Shown here: positions 47,152 through 55,354 of the stretch, one piece after another
Layout: each line of letters begins with the position of its first letter
How positions within the stretch are numbered: the first letter of the stretch is position 1
Source of the DNA: Clostridium sp. AM58-1XD
GTDB lineage: Bacteria; Bacillota; Clostridia; Lachnospirales; Lachnospiraceae
Direction: 5' to 3'
Assembly (NCBI RefSeq): GCF_003464085.1
Contig: NZ_QSDR01000021.1
Span: 18,625-82,624 of the forward strand
DNA length: 64,000 bases
The notes under the pieces: generated by a model
Told to the model about the DNA's origin: nothing
Database searches by the model: none
The model's input: the letters and a program-made list of their open reading frames with translations, nothing else
Made by a program: the position numbers and the translations under genes

Positions 47152-47276
47152 GTTTTAATTACCCTTTATACACCCAGAAATGATATAGAAACGGTAGAGA
47201 TGGGAAAGAATCTGTGATAAGATAGTTATTGTCAGAAAGTGCAGCAGATGATAAACCACAAAGGAGCACGAGTGAA

Positions 47277-48296
47277 ATGGCTAAAAAGAAAATTCTTCTA
47301 CTCAATACAGGAGGTACGTTCTCTTCAGTAAAGGGGGCGGCGGGGTTTCAGCCGGGACTGGGCCGTCAGGACATTCTGGAGGATTTGATGCTGGTGGCAA
47401 AAGACTGCCTTTTGGAGTATGAAGATATCTGCTCCCTGGACAGTGCGAATATCACGCCCAAACACTGGAAAAGTTTGGCGGAACGGATTGCAGATGTGAG
47501 CGGAAGATACGAAGGAATTGTAGTTATACACGGCACGGATACCATGGCGTATACGGCTTCCATGCTCTCTTTCATGCTGTATAAAATCGGAATTCCGGTG
47601 GTGATTACCGGCAGCCAGCTTTCCATCGCCCATCCCGTTGCCGATGCAATGGAGAACTGCCGGGCAGCCATTTATATGGCGGCCAGCGGCTATGCCGGCG
47701 TATACGTGGCTTTTAACAGGAAAATCATGCTGGGAACGAGAGTGTCCAAAATTCGTACGATGAGCTTCGACGCGTTTGAGAGCATCAACTATCCATATGC
47801 GGCGGTGATCAACGCATATGGGATGGAGGTGAATGATCATGTGCTGCCGCGTGCAGGCAGCAAAGATGGCTTTCGGGCCGATACGGCTTACTCCGATCAG
47901 GTGGCTTTGGTGAAGATAATTCCTGGGATGAAGGAAGCGCTGTTCCGGATGCTCCCTGAGATGGGCTATAAAGGGGTGGTGATTGAAGCATTTGGCCTGG
48001 GAGGACTGCCCTTTACAGATGGGGGAGACCTCTGCAATATGGTAGGCTGGATGACAGAGGCTGGAATGGCGGTAGTCGTAGGAAGCCAGTGCAGATATGA
48101 CGGCAGCAGCCTTTCTGTTTATGAAACCGGAAAAAGGGCTCTTCAGAATGGAGCGGTACAAATGTATGACATGACCACGGAAGCTGCTGTGACCAAACTG
48201 ATGTGGCTTTTGGGCCATGATTTGGATATTGAGGAAGTAAAGCGCCGGTTTGTAACGCCGATCTGTGGCGATATCATGCCCGGCAGAGGCGAGTGA
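47277..48296 (+). CDS. Asparaginase-like amidohydrolase (type I-like)
   Basis: 339 residues. L-asparaginase fold: N-terminal catalytic region LLLNTGGTFSSVKGAAGF (nucleophile Thr in TGGT) and second catalytic stretch IVVIHGTDTMAYTASMLSFM with the T-D pair, then ITGSQLSIAHPVADAMEN and AFGLGGLPF. Without a signal peptide it is cytosolic, as in type I enzymes. It hydrolyses L-asparagine or a related amide or ureido-type substrate. Start 47277 has AAAGGAG nine nt upstream. It lies 125 bp after dctM with no clear terminator, so it may share the transcript. Confidence 0.8.
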   Translation: MAKKKILLLNTGGTFSSVKGAAGFQPGLGRQDILEDLMLVAKDCLLEYEDICSLDSANITPKHWKSLAERIADVSGRYEGIVVIHGTDTMAYTASMLSFMLYKIGIPVVITGSQLSIAHPVADAMENCRAAIYMAASGYAGVYVAFNRKIMLGTRVSKIRTMSFDAFESINYPYAAVINAYGMEVNDHVLPRAGSKDGFRADTAYSDQVALVKIIPGMKEALFRMLPEMGYKGVVIEAFGLGGLPFTDGGDLCNMVGWMTEAGMAVVVGSQCRYDGSSLSVYETGKRALQNGAVQMYDMTTEAAVTKLMWLLGHDLDIEEVKRRFVTPICGDIMPGRGE

Positions 48297-48354
48297 AGAC
48301 CTGTTTCGTGATATCCTACAAAAAATGTCTGAAAAATATGGTGAAAATTCCTTA

Positions 48355-48383
48355 TTGAAGTATGGAACAAAAGGTGATAATAT
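48355..48383 (+). promoter_or_regulatory. Promoter of the ptsG leader
   Basis: TTGAAG (48355-48360), 17-nt spacer and TAATAT (48378-48383). It places the start of transcription near 48390, so the RAT/terminator switch would lie within the leader. Confidence 0.5.
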
Positions 48384-48406
48384 ATTAACGAACTAAAAAC
48401 AGTGTA

Positions 48407-48492
48407 ATAGTGTGTTACTGGAAAGCAGGCATGAACTATTCTGAAAAATTCACGGGTGACGTGGAGCATTTTGGATGGTTGATGCCTTTTTT
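48407..48492 (+). promoter_or_regulatory. RAT antiterminator overlapping a terminator (BglG/LicT-type switch)
   Basis: The stretch 48411-48430 (TGTGTTACTGGAAAGCAGGC) matches the conserved RAT element bound by BglG/LicT antiterminators. Its right part belongs to a terminator: GGCATGAACTATTC (48428-48441) pairs with GGATGGTTGATGCC (48473-48486) with one mismatch and two G-U pairs, followed by six T. Binding of the antiterminator to RAT would exclude the terminator stem. The ptsG gene starts 79 bp later, and the antiterminator gene follows it. Confidence 0.75.
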
Positions 48493-48571
48493 GTCTGCTG
48501 AACTAGATTCGGCCCATCAGAAAGATATAGCAGAAATAAGATGATCCGTCCAAAGGCTGGAAAGGGGAAAA

Positions 48572-50695
48572 ATGAAAGAGAAAATTTTTAGTGTCCTGCA
48601 GAGAGTAGGACGGAGCTTTATGCTCCCAATTGCAATTCTTCCGGTAGCTGGACTGCTGCTTGGAATTGGAAGTTCACTGACGAATCAGACAACAATTGAG
48701 ATGTATCATCTAGAGGCTGTTCTGGGAAGCGGAACGATACTGAACTCCCTGTTAATCATTATGAGCAAGGCAGGCAATGTTATTTTTGATAATCTGCCTC
48801 TGATTTTTGCCGTGGGAGTAGCGATCGGAATGGCAAAAAAGGAAAAGGAAGTAGCGGCCTTATCCGCCATGATTTCATTTTTTGTCATGCATGTTACGAT
48901 AAATGCCCTGCTGCAGATACAGGGGCAGGTGCTGGCAGACGGATCGGCCGCGCCGGATGTGCTGTCGGGAACCATTGCCAATGTATGTGGAATGCAGACG
49001 CTTCAGATGGGTGTTTTTGGCGGTATTATCGTCGGTCTGGGAGTAGCTGCGCTGCACAACAGATTTTATAAGATTGTGCTGCCGAATGCCCTTTCATTTT
49101 TTGGAGGATCCCGGTTCGTACCGATTATTTCGACGATCACCTATGTGGGGGTAGGAATTCTGATGTATTTTATATGGCCCTTTGTACAGAATGGAATTTA
49201 CGGACTTGGAGGGCTTGTAACAGGAACAGGATACCTGGGAACTCTGATTTTCGGCATTGTGAAGCGGGCGCTGATCCCATTCGGACTCCATCACGTATTC
49301 TACCTGCCATTCTGGCAGACCGCCGTGGGTGGAACGATGGAAGTTGCAGGACAGATGGTACAGGGAGGCCAGAACATCTTCTTCGCACAGCTTGCGGATC
49401 CTTCGACAGTTCACTTCAGCGCAGATGCAACAAGATATTTTTCTGGAGAATTTATATTTATGATATTTGGCCTTCCCGGTGCAGCGCTGGCTATGTACCG
49501 CTGTGCCAAGCCTGAAAAGAAAAAGCAGGCGGGCGGGCTTCTGCTTTCGGCAGCACTTACCTGCATGCTGACAGGAATTACGGAACCCATCGAATTTTCG
49601 TTCCTGTTTGTGGCTCCGATGCTGTTTGCCGTACAGGTGGTTTTGGCTGGAGCGGCGTACATGATCGCCCATATTCTTAATATTGCGGTAGGCCTTACCT
49701 TTTCCGGCGGTTTGATTGACCTGCTGATCTTCGGGATCCTTCAGGGGAACGGCAAGACAAGCTGGATCCGAATCATTCCGGTTGGAATCATCTATTTTAT
49801 TCTCTATTATGCAATTTTTACGTTTCTTATAAAGAAATTCAACCTGAAAACTCCTGGAAGAGAAGAGGAAGATACAGAGACGAAACTGTATTCCAAAGCA
49901 GATTACCTGGCGAAAAAGAGTGAAGGCCAGGAAGAAAGCGGCTCGGCAGGCAGCACAGATGATGATTATAAGAGCGCCATGATTACAGAAGGCCTTGGAG
50001 GTAAAACGAATATTTCGGATGTTGACTGCTGCGCAACAAGACTGCGCTGCACGGTTTTTGACAGTGCACTTGTAAATGAGGGGCTGCTTAAGCAGACGGG
50101 GGCATCGGGAGTGATTAAAAAAGGTCAGGGAGTTCAGATTATCTATGGCCCGTCTGTTACGGTTGTAAAATCCAACCTGGAAGATTACCTTCAGAAAGCG
50201 CCAGATGAAGCGGAGATCAAACCAGCTGCCGGTGAAAAAAAAGGCCGTCCTGTCTGTACTCCTGTGGCAGGGTCAGTACTTCCTATTACAGAAGCGCCGG
50301 ATGAGGCATTTGCAGATAAAATGATGGGAGACGGTTATGTAATCCTGCCGGAGGACGGTGTGGCGGTTGCGCCGGAGGACTGCACGGTTTCTTTTGTATT
50401 TCCTTCCAAGCATGCAGTGGGCCTTATTGCTGATGACGGCGTGGAATATCTGATTCATATCGGTGTGGATACGGTGAAGTTGGAAGGACATGGCTTCGAG
50501 TCGTTCGTCAAAGATGGAGATGCTGTAAAAAAGGGTGACAAGTTGATTGGTTTTGATATAGAATATATAAAGGAACATGCAAAGTCGGAAGCGTGTATGA
50601 TTGTATTTTCCAGTCTCAGTGAGAATGAAGAGATCAGGATAACATCATCCGGACATGTAAAGGCGCTGGATGAAGTTGCAGAAATTACACGATAA
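48572..50695 (+). CDS. ptsG: PTS glucose-type transporter subunit IICBA
   Basis: 707 residues with domains in the order IIC (about 1-420, membrane; LQRVGRSFMLPIAILPVAGL, LPFWQTAVGGTMEVAGQMV, LTGITEPIEFSFLF), IIB (about 465-545; phosphorylated Cys in SDVDCCATRLRCTVFD) and IIA (about 565-690; CTPVAGSVLPITEAPDEAFA and the phospho-His region YLIHIGVDTVKLEGHGF). Imports and phosphorylates glucose or a similar sugar using PEP-derived phosphate. Expression is probably controlled by the RAT switch upstream. Confidence 0.88.
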   Translation: MKEKIFSVLQRVGRSFMLPIAILPVAGLLLGIGSSLTNQTTIEMYHLEAVLGSGTILNSLLIIMSKAGNVIFDNLPLIFAVGVAIGMAKKEKEVAALSAMISFFVMHVTINALLQIQGQVLADGSAAPDVLSGTIANVCGMQTLQMGVFGGIIVGLGVAALHNRFYKIVLPNALSFFGGSRFVPIISTITYVGVGILMYFIWPFVQNGIYGLGGLVTGTGYLGTLIFGIVKRALIPFGLHHVFYLPFWQTAVGGTMEVAGQMVQGGQNIFFAQLADPSTVHFSADATRYFSGEFIFMIFGLPGAALAMYRCAKPEKKKQAGGLLLSAALTCMLTGITEPIEFSFLFVAPMLFAVQVVLAGAAYMIAHILNIAVGLTFSGGLIDLLIFGILQGNGKTSWIRIIPVGIIYFILYYAIFTFLIKKFNLKTPGREEEDTETKLYSKADYLAKKSEGQEESGSAGSTDDDYKSAMITEGLGGKTNISDVDCCATRLRCTVFDSALVNEGLLKQTGASGVIKKGQGVQIIYGPSVTVVKSNLEDYLQKAPDEAEIKPAAGEKKGRPVCTPVAGSVLPITEAPDEAFADKMMGDGYVILPEDGVAVAPEDCTVSFVFPSKHAVGLIADDGVEYLIHIGVDTVKLEGHGFESFVKDGDAVKKGDKLIGFDIEYIKEHAKSEACMIVFSSLSENEEIRITSSGHVKALDEVAEITR

Positions 50696-50799
50696 AACTT
50701 AGCGCTTTTTCGGCTTAGCTGGGTCGTATGAATGTACTTGGCAGGATCTTATACCAGCTTGGTACAAGATGTTTAAGTCTTTCAAAAAAGGGGTCGAAT

Positions 50800-51627
50800 A
50801 TGTATCGGGTGATAAAAGTACTGAATAATAATGGAATTCTCGCTCTGGATGACGGGACGAAGCGGGAAGTGGTTTTTCTTGGAAACGGAGTGGGATTTGG
50901 TAGAAAGACGGGAGAGCGTCTGGAATCGGTAAGCGGGGCCAAAATCTATGGACTCATTAACCGCAGTAAAACAGATACCGCCCTGAAGGTGATCAATGGA
51001 ATTGATCCCGTCTATCTGGAGATTACGGGGAAGATTATCGAGGAAGCAGAGAAGGAGTTCGGCGAAGTCAATCGTGATATTCTGCTGCCGCTGGCGGATC
51101 ATATCGCTTTAGCTGTTAAACGGTCCGGTGAGGGTAGACAGATAGCAAATCCGTTCACGCCGGATATTAAGGTGCTTTTTCATAAGGAATTCGCAATCGC
51201 ATTAAAGGCTCGTGATATTATTCAGGAAATGACCGGACACATGATATCCGAAGATGAGGCGGGATTTATCACTCTTCATATCCGGTCGTCCAGAACGGAT
51301 GAGAAGGTTTCAGAGGCGTTGGATGCGGCCAGGATCATCAGCGGCAGTATAGGCATAATTGAGGAGAAGTTCAATGTGAGTATTCCCACTGATTCACTGG
51401 GATACAACCGTCTTACCAGCCATTTGTATTATATGATTCTCAGGGTGCGCAAGGGGGAAAAACTGAAGGTGGATATCAACCAGTTTGTCCAGGAAAAATA
51501 TCCGCTGGCAGACGAATGTGCCCATAAGATATGTGAGTATATCCGACAGGAAATCAAGCGGGAGATTATGGAAGAGGAAAAGGGGTTCCTTGGAATTCAC
51601 ATTCAGAGAATAATTGGAAACGAATAA
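50800..51627 (+). CDS. licT: BglG/LicT-type transcription antiterminator
   Basis: 275 residues: an N-terminal RNA-binding CAT domain (MYRVIKVLNNNGILALDDG, VVFLGNGVGFGRKTGERLE), then two PRD domains with conserved histidines (LLPLADHIALAVKR and HMISEDEAGFITLHIRS, then TSHLYYMILRVRKG and LADECAHKICEYIRQE). PTS-dependent phosphorylation of the PRDs sets activity (family knowledge). The start at 50800 follows AAGGGG; the earlier ATG at 50728 has no site. Likely binds the RAT in front of ptsG, so it could also be called a GlcT-type regulator. Confidence 0.87.
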   Translation: MYRVIKVLNNNGILALDDGTKREVVFLGNGVGFGRKTGERLESVSGAKIYGLINRSKTDTALKVINGIDPVYLEITGKIIEEAEKEFGEVNRDILLPLADHIALAVKRSGEGRQIANPFTPDIKVLFHKEFAIALKARDIIQEMTGHMISEDEAGFITLHIRSSRTDEKVSEALDAARIISGSIGIIEEKFNVSIPTDSLGYNRLTSHLYYMILRVRKGEKLKVDINQFVQEKYPLADECAHKICEYIRQEIKREIMEEEKGFLGIHIQRIIGNE

Positions 51628-51690
51628 AGACACAGATAGACATATAAAGGCACATATAGTGATATAAAGGAGATATTAAGAGACATGTAA

Positions 51691-51743
51691 AAAGGCTTCT
51701 TCGCTGCGGATGATGTATCATACCGGCAGGTGAAGAAGCCTTT
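51691..51743. terminator. Convergent terminator
   Basis: AAAGGCTTCTTC (51691-51702) and GAAGAAGCCTTT (51732-51743). It lies between licT and the convergent HPr-like gene and fits termination from both sides. Confidence 0.78.
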
Positions 51744-51769
51744 GTTATACATAATTATCTGTTACCTAG

Positions 51770-52015
51770 TTACACTTGAAAGATCCGGCTGATCTTACGC
51801 TCCGCTTCCCTCTCATCACAACCGCTCAGATAAAATATTAACCGTTTTCCATCTGGTTCAAAATCCTTTTGCATTGCATCGTAATCTTTCACATCAATGG
51901 TAGTACTGACACTCTGAATAAGGATAGTACAGCTGAAATCCCGGGCAGTCTGAATCAAATAAGAGATAGGAAGAGGGCGGTATGGAGCCATAATGTCAAG
52001 CTGTTTCGTCAACAT
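51770..52015 (-). CDS. HPr-like protein lacking the active-site histidine
   Basis: 81 residues. The layout resembles the PTS phosphocarrier HPr: ISYLIQTARDFSCTILIQSV corresponds to the helix 1-strand region (in HPr, ARPAALLVQTASKF...), followed by YDAMQKDFEPDGKRLIFYLS and CDEREAERKISRIF, the C-terminal helix. The catalytic His of HPr is not present (APYRPLPIS instead of a GLHARP-type loop), and no Ser46-like site is clear. Start at 52015 has AAGGGGTG eight nt upstream. It may be a regulatory HPr-fold protein; function unknown. Confidence 0.6.
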   Translation of the reverse strand: MLTKQLDIMAPYRPLPISYLIQTARDFSCTILIQSVSTTIDVKDYDAMQKDFEPDGKRLIFYLSGCDEREAERKISRIFQV

Positions 52016-52352
52016 GGACAACACCCCTTTTTTAAACTCTTAAAAGATAAACCACCAACATTTTACAATAACAGTATAACATAATTTAATTGCATGTACA
52101 ATACTAAACTTAAAAATAAATAATCAAAAATCTCAATAAGATATGTCGAATTATAGGAAATTATGAGGTATAATTTTAACTTTTTGACGTTGAAGCGGTA
52201 GTGAAATGATGTAAAAAGATGCAAAAAAACGTATTTAAAAAGAAAAAACACGCCTCTGAAGCTATATATTGTGATGTTGTCAGGAATATCACAATATATA
52301 GTTTCAATGGCGTGTCTTATTTTTTAACACAATCTTTATGAGGATTTCTATT
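52016..52352. other. AT-rich intergenic region upstream of the HPr-like gene
   Basis: 337 bp. It carries a long symmetrical hairpin (52248-52315) serving the minus-strand flavoprotein gene, and an AT-rich stretch (52040-52240) that must contain the minus-strand promoter of the HPr-like gene, though no clear hexamer pair was identified. Confidence 0.55.
52248..52315 (-). terminator. Terminator of the flavoprotein gene (minus strand)
   Basis: ACACGCC (52248-52254) and GGCGTGT (52309-52315) as outer arms, CTATATATTGTGAT (52262-52275) and ATCACAATATATAG (52288-52301) as inner arms. On the minus strand it is followed by a T-rich tract. Confidence 0.75.
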
Positions 52353-53756
52353 TTATCTTCCGGCGAGAATACTCTTTGCCACGCTTATGCCGTTTGCAGA
52401 TGCCTGCTGCAATCCTCTCGTAACGGAAGCGCCGTCGCCGATGGCACGCAGTCCTTTGATGCTCGTCTCGAAATCCGTATTTACAACGACCTTGTTGGAA
52501 TAAAACTTGACTTCCACGCCATAGAGCAGGGTTTCATCACTGGCGATGCCAGGCGTAACTTTATCGAGAGCCAGAATCATTTCCTTAATATCCACCATGA
52601 TACGGTGAGGGAATACAAGGGATAAGTCTCCCGGTACGGCGTCTTTTAAAGTCGGTATCAGGTTGTTGCGGCACAGTCGTTCCTCTGTTGTACGGCGTCC
52701 TCTCTGGAAATCTCCGAAGGTCTGGACGAGAATTCTGCCGTCGCAGAGCATATTGCTCAATTGGGCGATGTGCTTGCCATACTCGATCGGAGTCTTAAAC
52801 GGCTTTGTAAAGTTTTTGGAAACAAGGAGCGCAAAATTTGTATTGTGGGTCTTGTATTCCTGGGATTTATAAGCATGGCCGTTTACGACAGCCAGGCCGT
52901 TCTCATAGTATTCTGTAGCAACTTCACCAGATGGATTGGTACAGAAGGTGCGGACTTTATCATCAAAGGTAGGCGTGTAGTAGACAAGTTTTGCTTCATA
53001 AAGGTTTTCATTCAGGAATTTCATAACCTCGTCTCTTACCTCTACGCGGACGCCGATATCCACCGTGCCGACCTCCGTTTCAATGCCGTGGCTGCCGCAG
53101 ATATGGCTGAACCAGTCGGAGCCTTCGCGCCCGATGGCAGCGATTACCTGTGGGGCATAATATGTTTCGTCTTTATCTGTAATTACACCGCGGACCTCAT
53201 CATTTTCAATGATAATATCCTTTACCATTGTATTAAACTCCATGTGGATGCCCTGAGCCAGCAAGTGCCCTTGAAGGCGGGTATAAATTTTATATCCTTC
53301 TTCCGTTCCAAGATGGCGGATCGGACATTCGATCAATTTCAGATTCGCAGTGATGGCCTTTCTGCGGATCTCCTCGATCTCCTGCTGCTTGTCAATGCCG
53401 TAAACGTTGGTATCGGCACCGAATTTGAGATAGATGTTATCGGACTCCTTCAGAAGTTCTACTGTTTTGTCATATCCCAGTATCTCGGGAAGGTTGCCGC
53501 CTACGTCAGGCGAAAGGGAAAGTTTACCGTCGGAAAATGCACCGGCACCGGCAAAGCCTGTGGTGATGGAACAAGGTTTGCAGCCTACGCAGACCTTTGT
53601 TTTACGTTTCGGGCATGTCCTTTTCTCGATCGGGCGGCCCTTTTCGATCATGAGGATTTTCATATCAGGGCGTTCCTGGATTAAGGTATAGGCACAAAAA
53701 ATACCGGATGGGCCTGCACCGACAATGATGACATCAAACTGATTGCTGGAATTCAT
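52353..53756 (-). CDS. FAD-dependent dehydrogenase-like protein (COG2509)
   Basis: 467 residues. FAD-binding Rossmann motif at the N-terminus (FDVIIVGAGPSGIFCAYTLI), then the cysteine-rich stretch CPKRKTKVCVGCKPCSITTG and GFAGAGAFSDGKLSLSPDVG, then a C-terminal FAD motif LRAIGDGASVTRGLQQASAN. This matches the uncharacterised COG2509 flavoproteins found across Firmicutes. The cysteines could bind a metal or an Fe-S cluster, which is not established. Electron donor and substrate unknown. AGGAGG is present upstream on the minus strand. Confidence 0.8.
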   Translation of the reverse strand: MNSSNQFDVIIVGAGPSGIFCAYTLIQERPDMKILMIEKGRPIEKRTCPKRKTKVCVGCKPCSITTGFAGAGAFSDGKLSLSPDVGGNLPEILGYDKTVELLKESDNIYLKFGADTNVYGIDKQQEIEEIRRKAITANLKLIECPIRHLGTEEGYKIYTRLQGHLLAQGIHMEFNTMVKDIIIENDEVRGVITDKDETYYAPQVIAAIGREGSDWFSHICGSHGIETEVGTVDIGVRVEVRDEVMKFLNENLYEAKLVYYTPTFDDKVRTFCTNPSGEVATEYYENGLAVVNGHAYKSQEYKTHNTNFALLVSKNFTKPFKTPIEYGKHIAQLSNMLCDGRILVQTFGDFQRGRRTTEERLCRNNLIPTLKDAVPGDLSLVFPHRIMVDIKEMILALDKVTPGIASDETLLYGVEVKFYSNKVVVNTDFETSIKGLRAIGDGASVTRGLQQASANGISVAKSILAGR

Positions 53757-53987
53757 AAACAGTCCTCCTTACAGAAATTTAAAAAACCAACTGGCCTTAA
53801 TAGCCATACGGGCGTTGAAAAGGGTAAAAGAACGCCTTTTCGCGGCCATAGTCAACTATTACGGTAGTTGGTAGAAACGTTCATCCGATTATGAACTTAT
53901 ATAAGCACAACATTCACATATTACCATAGGTATAAGGAGAAAGCAAGAGGGCGAAAGGAGATTTTACCCTGAAACGTATCATTCGCT

Positions 53988-55067
53988 TTACGCCTGGCGC
54001 CCCGTGCCAAAACTGCAGGGCCCTGTGGAATTACGGATGAGAAGCTGAGGCTCATACTCGATCTTGTTGACCTGTGGAACGATCTGAATCACAGCCCCCT
54101 TACGGGCGCGTTCAGACTGTTTGCTCAATATCATGTCAACGGCTGCCCGCCCTCTCAGATGAAGATGGTGTTCAATAGTCGTGATGGAGGGGATGGACAC
54201 GCTGCTTACAAAAATGTTGTCGAATCCGCAGACAGAAAAGTCGTCCGGCACCCGCAGGCCGTGTTCCGAGAGCCGTCCGATAATGCCGAGAGCCGTCATG
54301 TCGTTGACGCCGATCAGAGCCGTGGCAGGATTGTGCTCCTGGAGAAACTGTCCTGTCAGCGTATAGCCGATCTCATATTCAAATGGTGTAGAGCTGGAAT
54401 CCGATTCATTCATATGGTCGCCGGAAAAAATAGAGAGGTTATCTTCCAACCCGGCTTCCCGAATCGCCTGCCGCAGGCCTTCAAGACGCTGGCGTCTGGC
54501 GAGGCTTACATTATTGAATGGAGTAGAAAAAAAGGCAAAGTGGGTATGATTTAAAGATAACAGGTGTTCTCCCATAATAATGCCCGCTTTTACATTGTTT
54601 AATTCAATCGAAGGTATGGTAAGCTCATCTGTTTTCTCTCCGATCAGTACGATGGGGATGGAGAGAGCGATCTGTTCCACCAGCTGTGGATAACTGGGAA
54701 CAAAAGTGAAAATGATCCCTGCAACTTTTGATTTTGAAAAATAGTCAAGGTAATAGGATTCAAATTCTCTGTTCCGCGATGTGTTGCACAGAAGAATTTT
54801 GTATCCCTGGGATAAGGCATATTTTTCTATAGAAGATGTCAGCTGGGTGTAGTAGGGATTGGATAAGGTTGGAGTAAAAACGGCCAGCAGATTTTTGTCT
54901 GCGGCAGCAGTGTTCTGTGCCGGAAGAATATAGCCCAGCTGCCTTGCCGCGTCCAGAACTTTGTTTTTTGTTTCTTCACTGAAGGACGGGCCGATCTTAT
55001 TATTAAGTACCATTGAAACGGTAGCCTGTGAAACACCGGCTAGACGGGCTACGTCTGTAGAAGTCAC
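53988..55067 (-). CDS. LacI-family transcriptional regulator
   Basis: 359 residues as read from a GTG at 55067: LacI helix-turn-helix TSTDVARLAGVSQATVSMVL followed by a type 1 sugar-sensor domain (LLAVFTPTLSNPYYTQLTSS, FDNIFVSSVSIPSITTIEHH). A better start is the ATG at 55077 with GAGGTG upstream: it falls in frame if the run of seven T (plus strand, 55068-55074) is really six, giving MKKVTSTDVARLAGV. The gene is divergent from tctC (gap 278-288 bp), so it most likely regulates the tct-kinase-isomerase-aldolase-dehydrogenase operon, and its sensor should bind a sugar or sugar acid. Confidence 0.85.
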   Translation of the reverse strand: MTSTDVARLAGVSQATVSMVLNNKIGPSFSEETKNKVLDAARQLGYILPAQNTAAADKNLLAVFTPTLSNPYYTQLTSSIEKYALSQGYKILLCNTSRNREFESYYLDYFSKSKVAGIIFTFVPSYPQLVEQIALSIPIVLIGEKTDELTIPSIELNNVKAGIIMGEHLLSLNHTHFAFFSTPFNNVSLARRQRLEGLRQAIREAGLEDNLSIFSGDHMNESDSSSTPFEYEIGYTLTGQFLQEHNPATALIGVNDMTALGIIGRLSEHGLRVPDDFSVCGFDNIFVSSVSIPSITTIEHHLHLRGRAAVDMILSKQSERARKGAVIQIVPQVNKIEYEPQLLIRNSTGPCSFGTGRQA

Positions 55068-55240
55068 TTTTTTTCATATAACACCTCGAGGTTGTATAGG
55101 CTGTTCATTAATTCCTATTAATTCTTTGTTAATAATATTATAAATAAAAAACGGGAAATAGTCAATTGAAAAAGAAGAAGATGTGCAATATATACAAAAA
55201 CTCCTTGGAATATTTGTCTAACTAGACGTATGCTACAGTA

Positions 55241-55269
55241 TTGACAAATAATATTAATAATGATAAGAT
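55241..55269 (+). promoter_or_regulatory. Promoter of the tctC operon, with AT-rich palindromes around it
   Basis: TTGACA (55241-55246), 17-nt spacer and TAAGAT (55264-55269). Motifs of the TTAATATTATTAA type occur at 55129-55140, 55247-55259, 55279-55289 and 55310-55323 and may be operators of the divergent LacI regulator. Confidence 0.55.
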
Positions 55270-55354
55270 GAAATTGTTAAAAATATTAATCAACAAAACG
55301 AGATAATAATTAATATTATTAATAAAACATGAAAAGGGAAAAGGAGAGAAAACT

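Noticed and set aside
52761..53684. Long open frame on the plus strand opposite the COG2509 flavoprotein (307 codons)
   Set aside because: Antisense shadow of a well-supported gene, with no ribosome binding site and no family.
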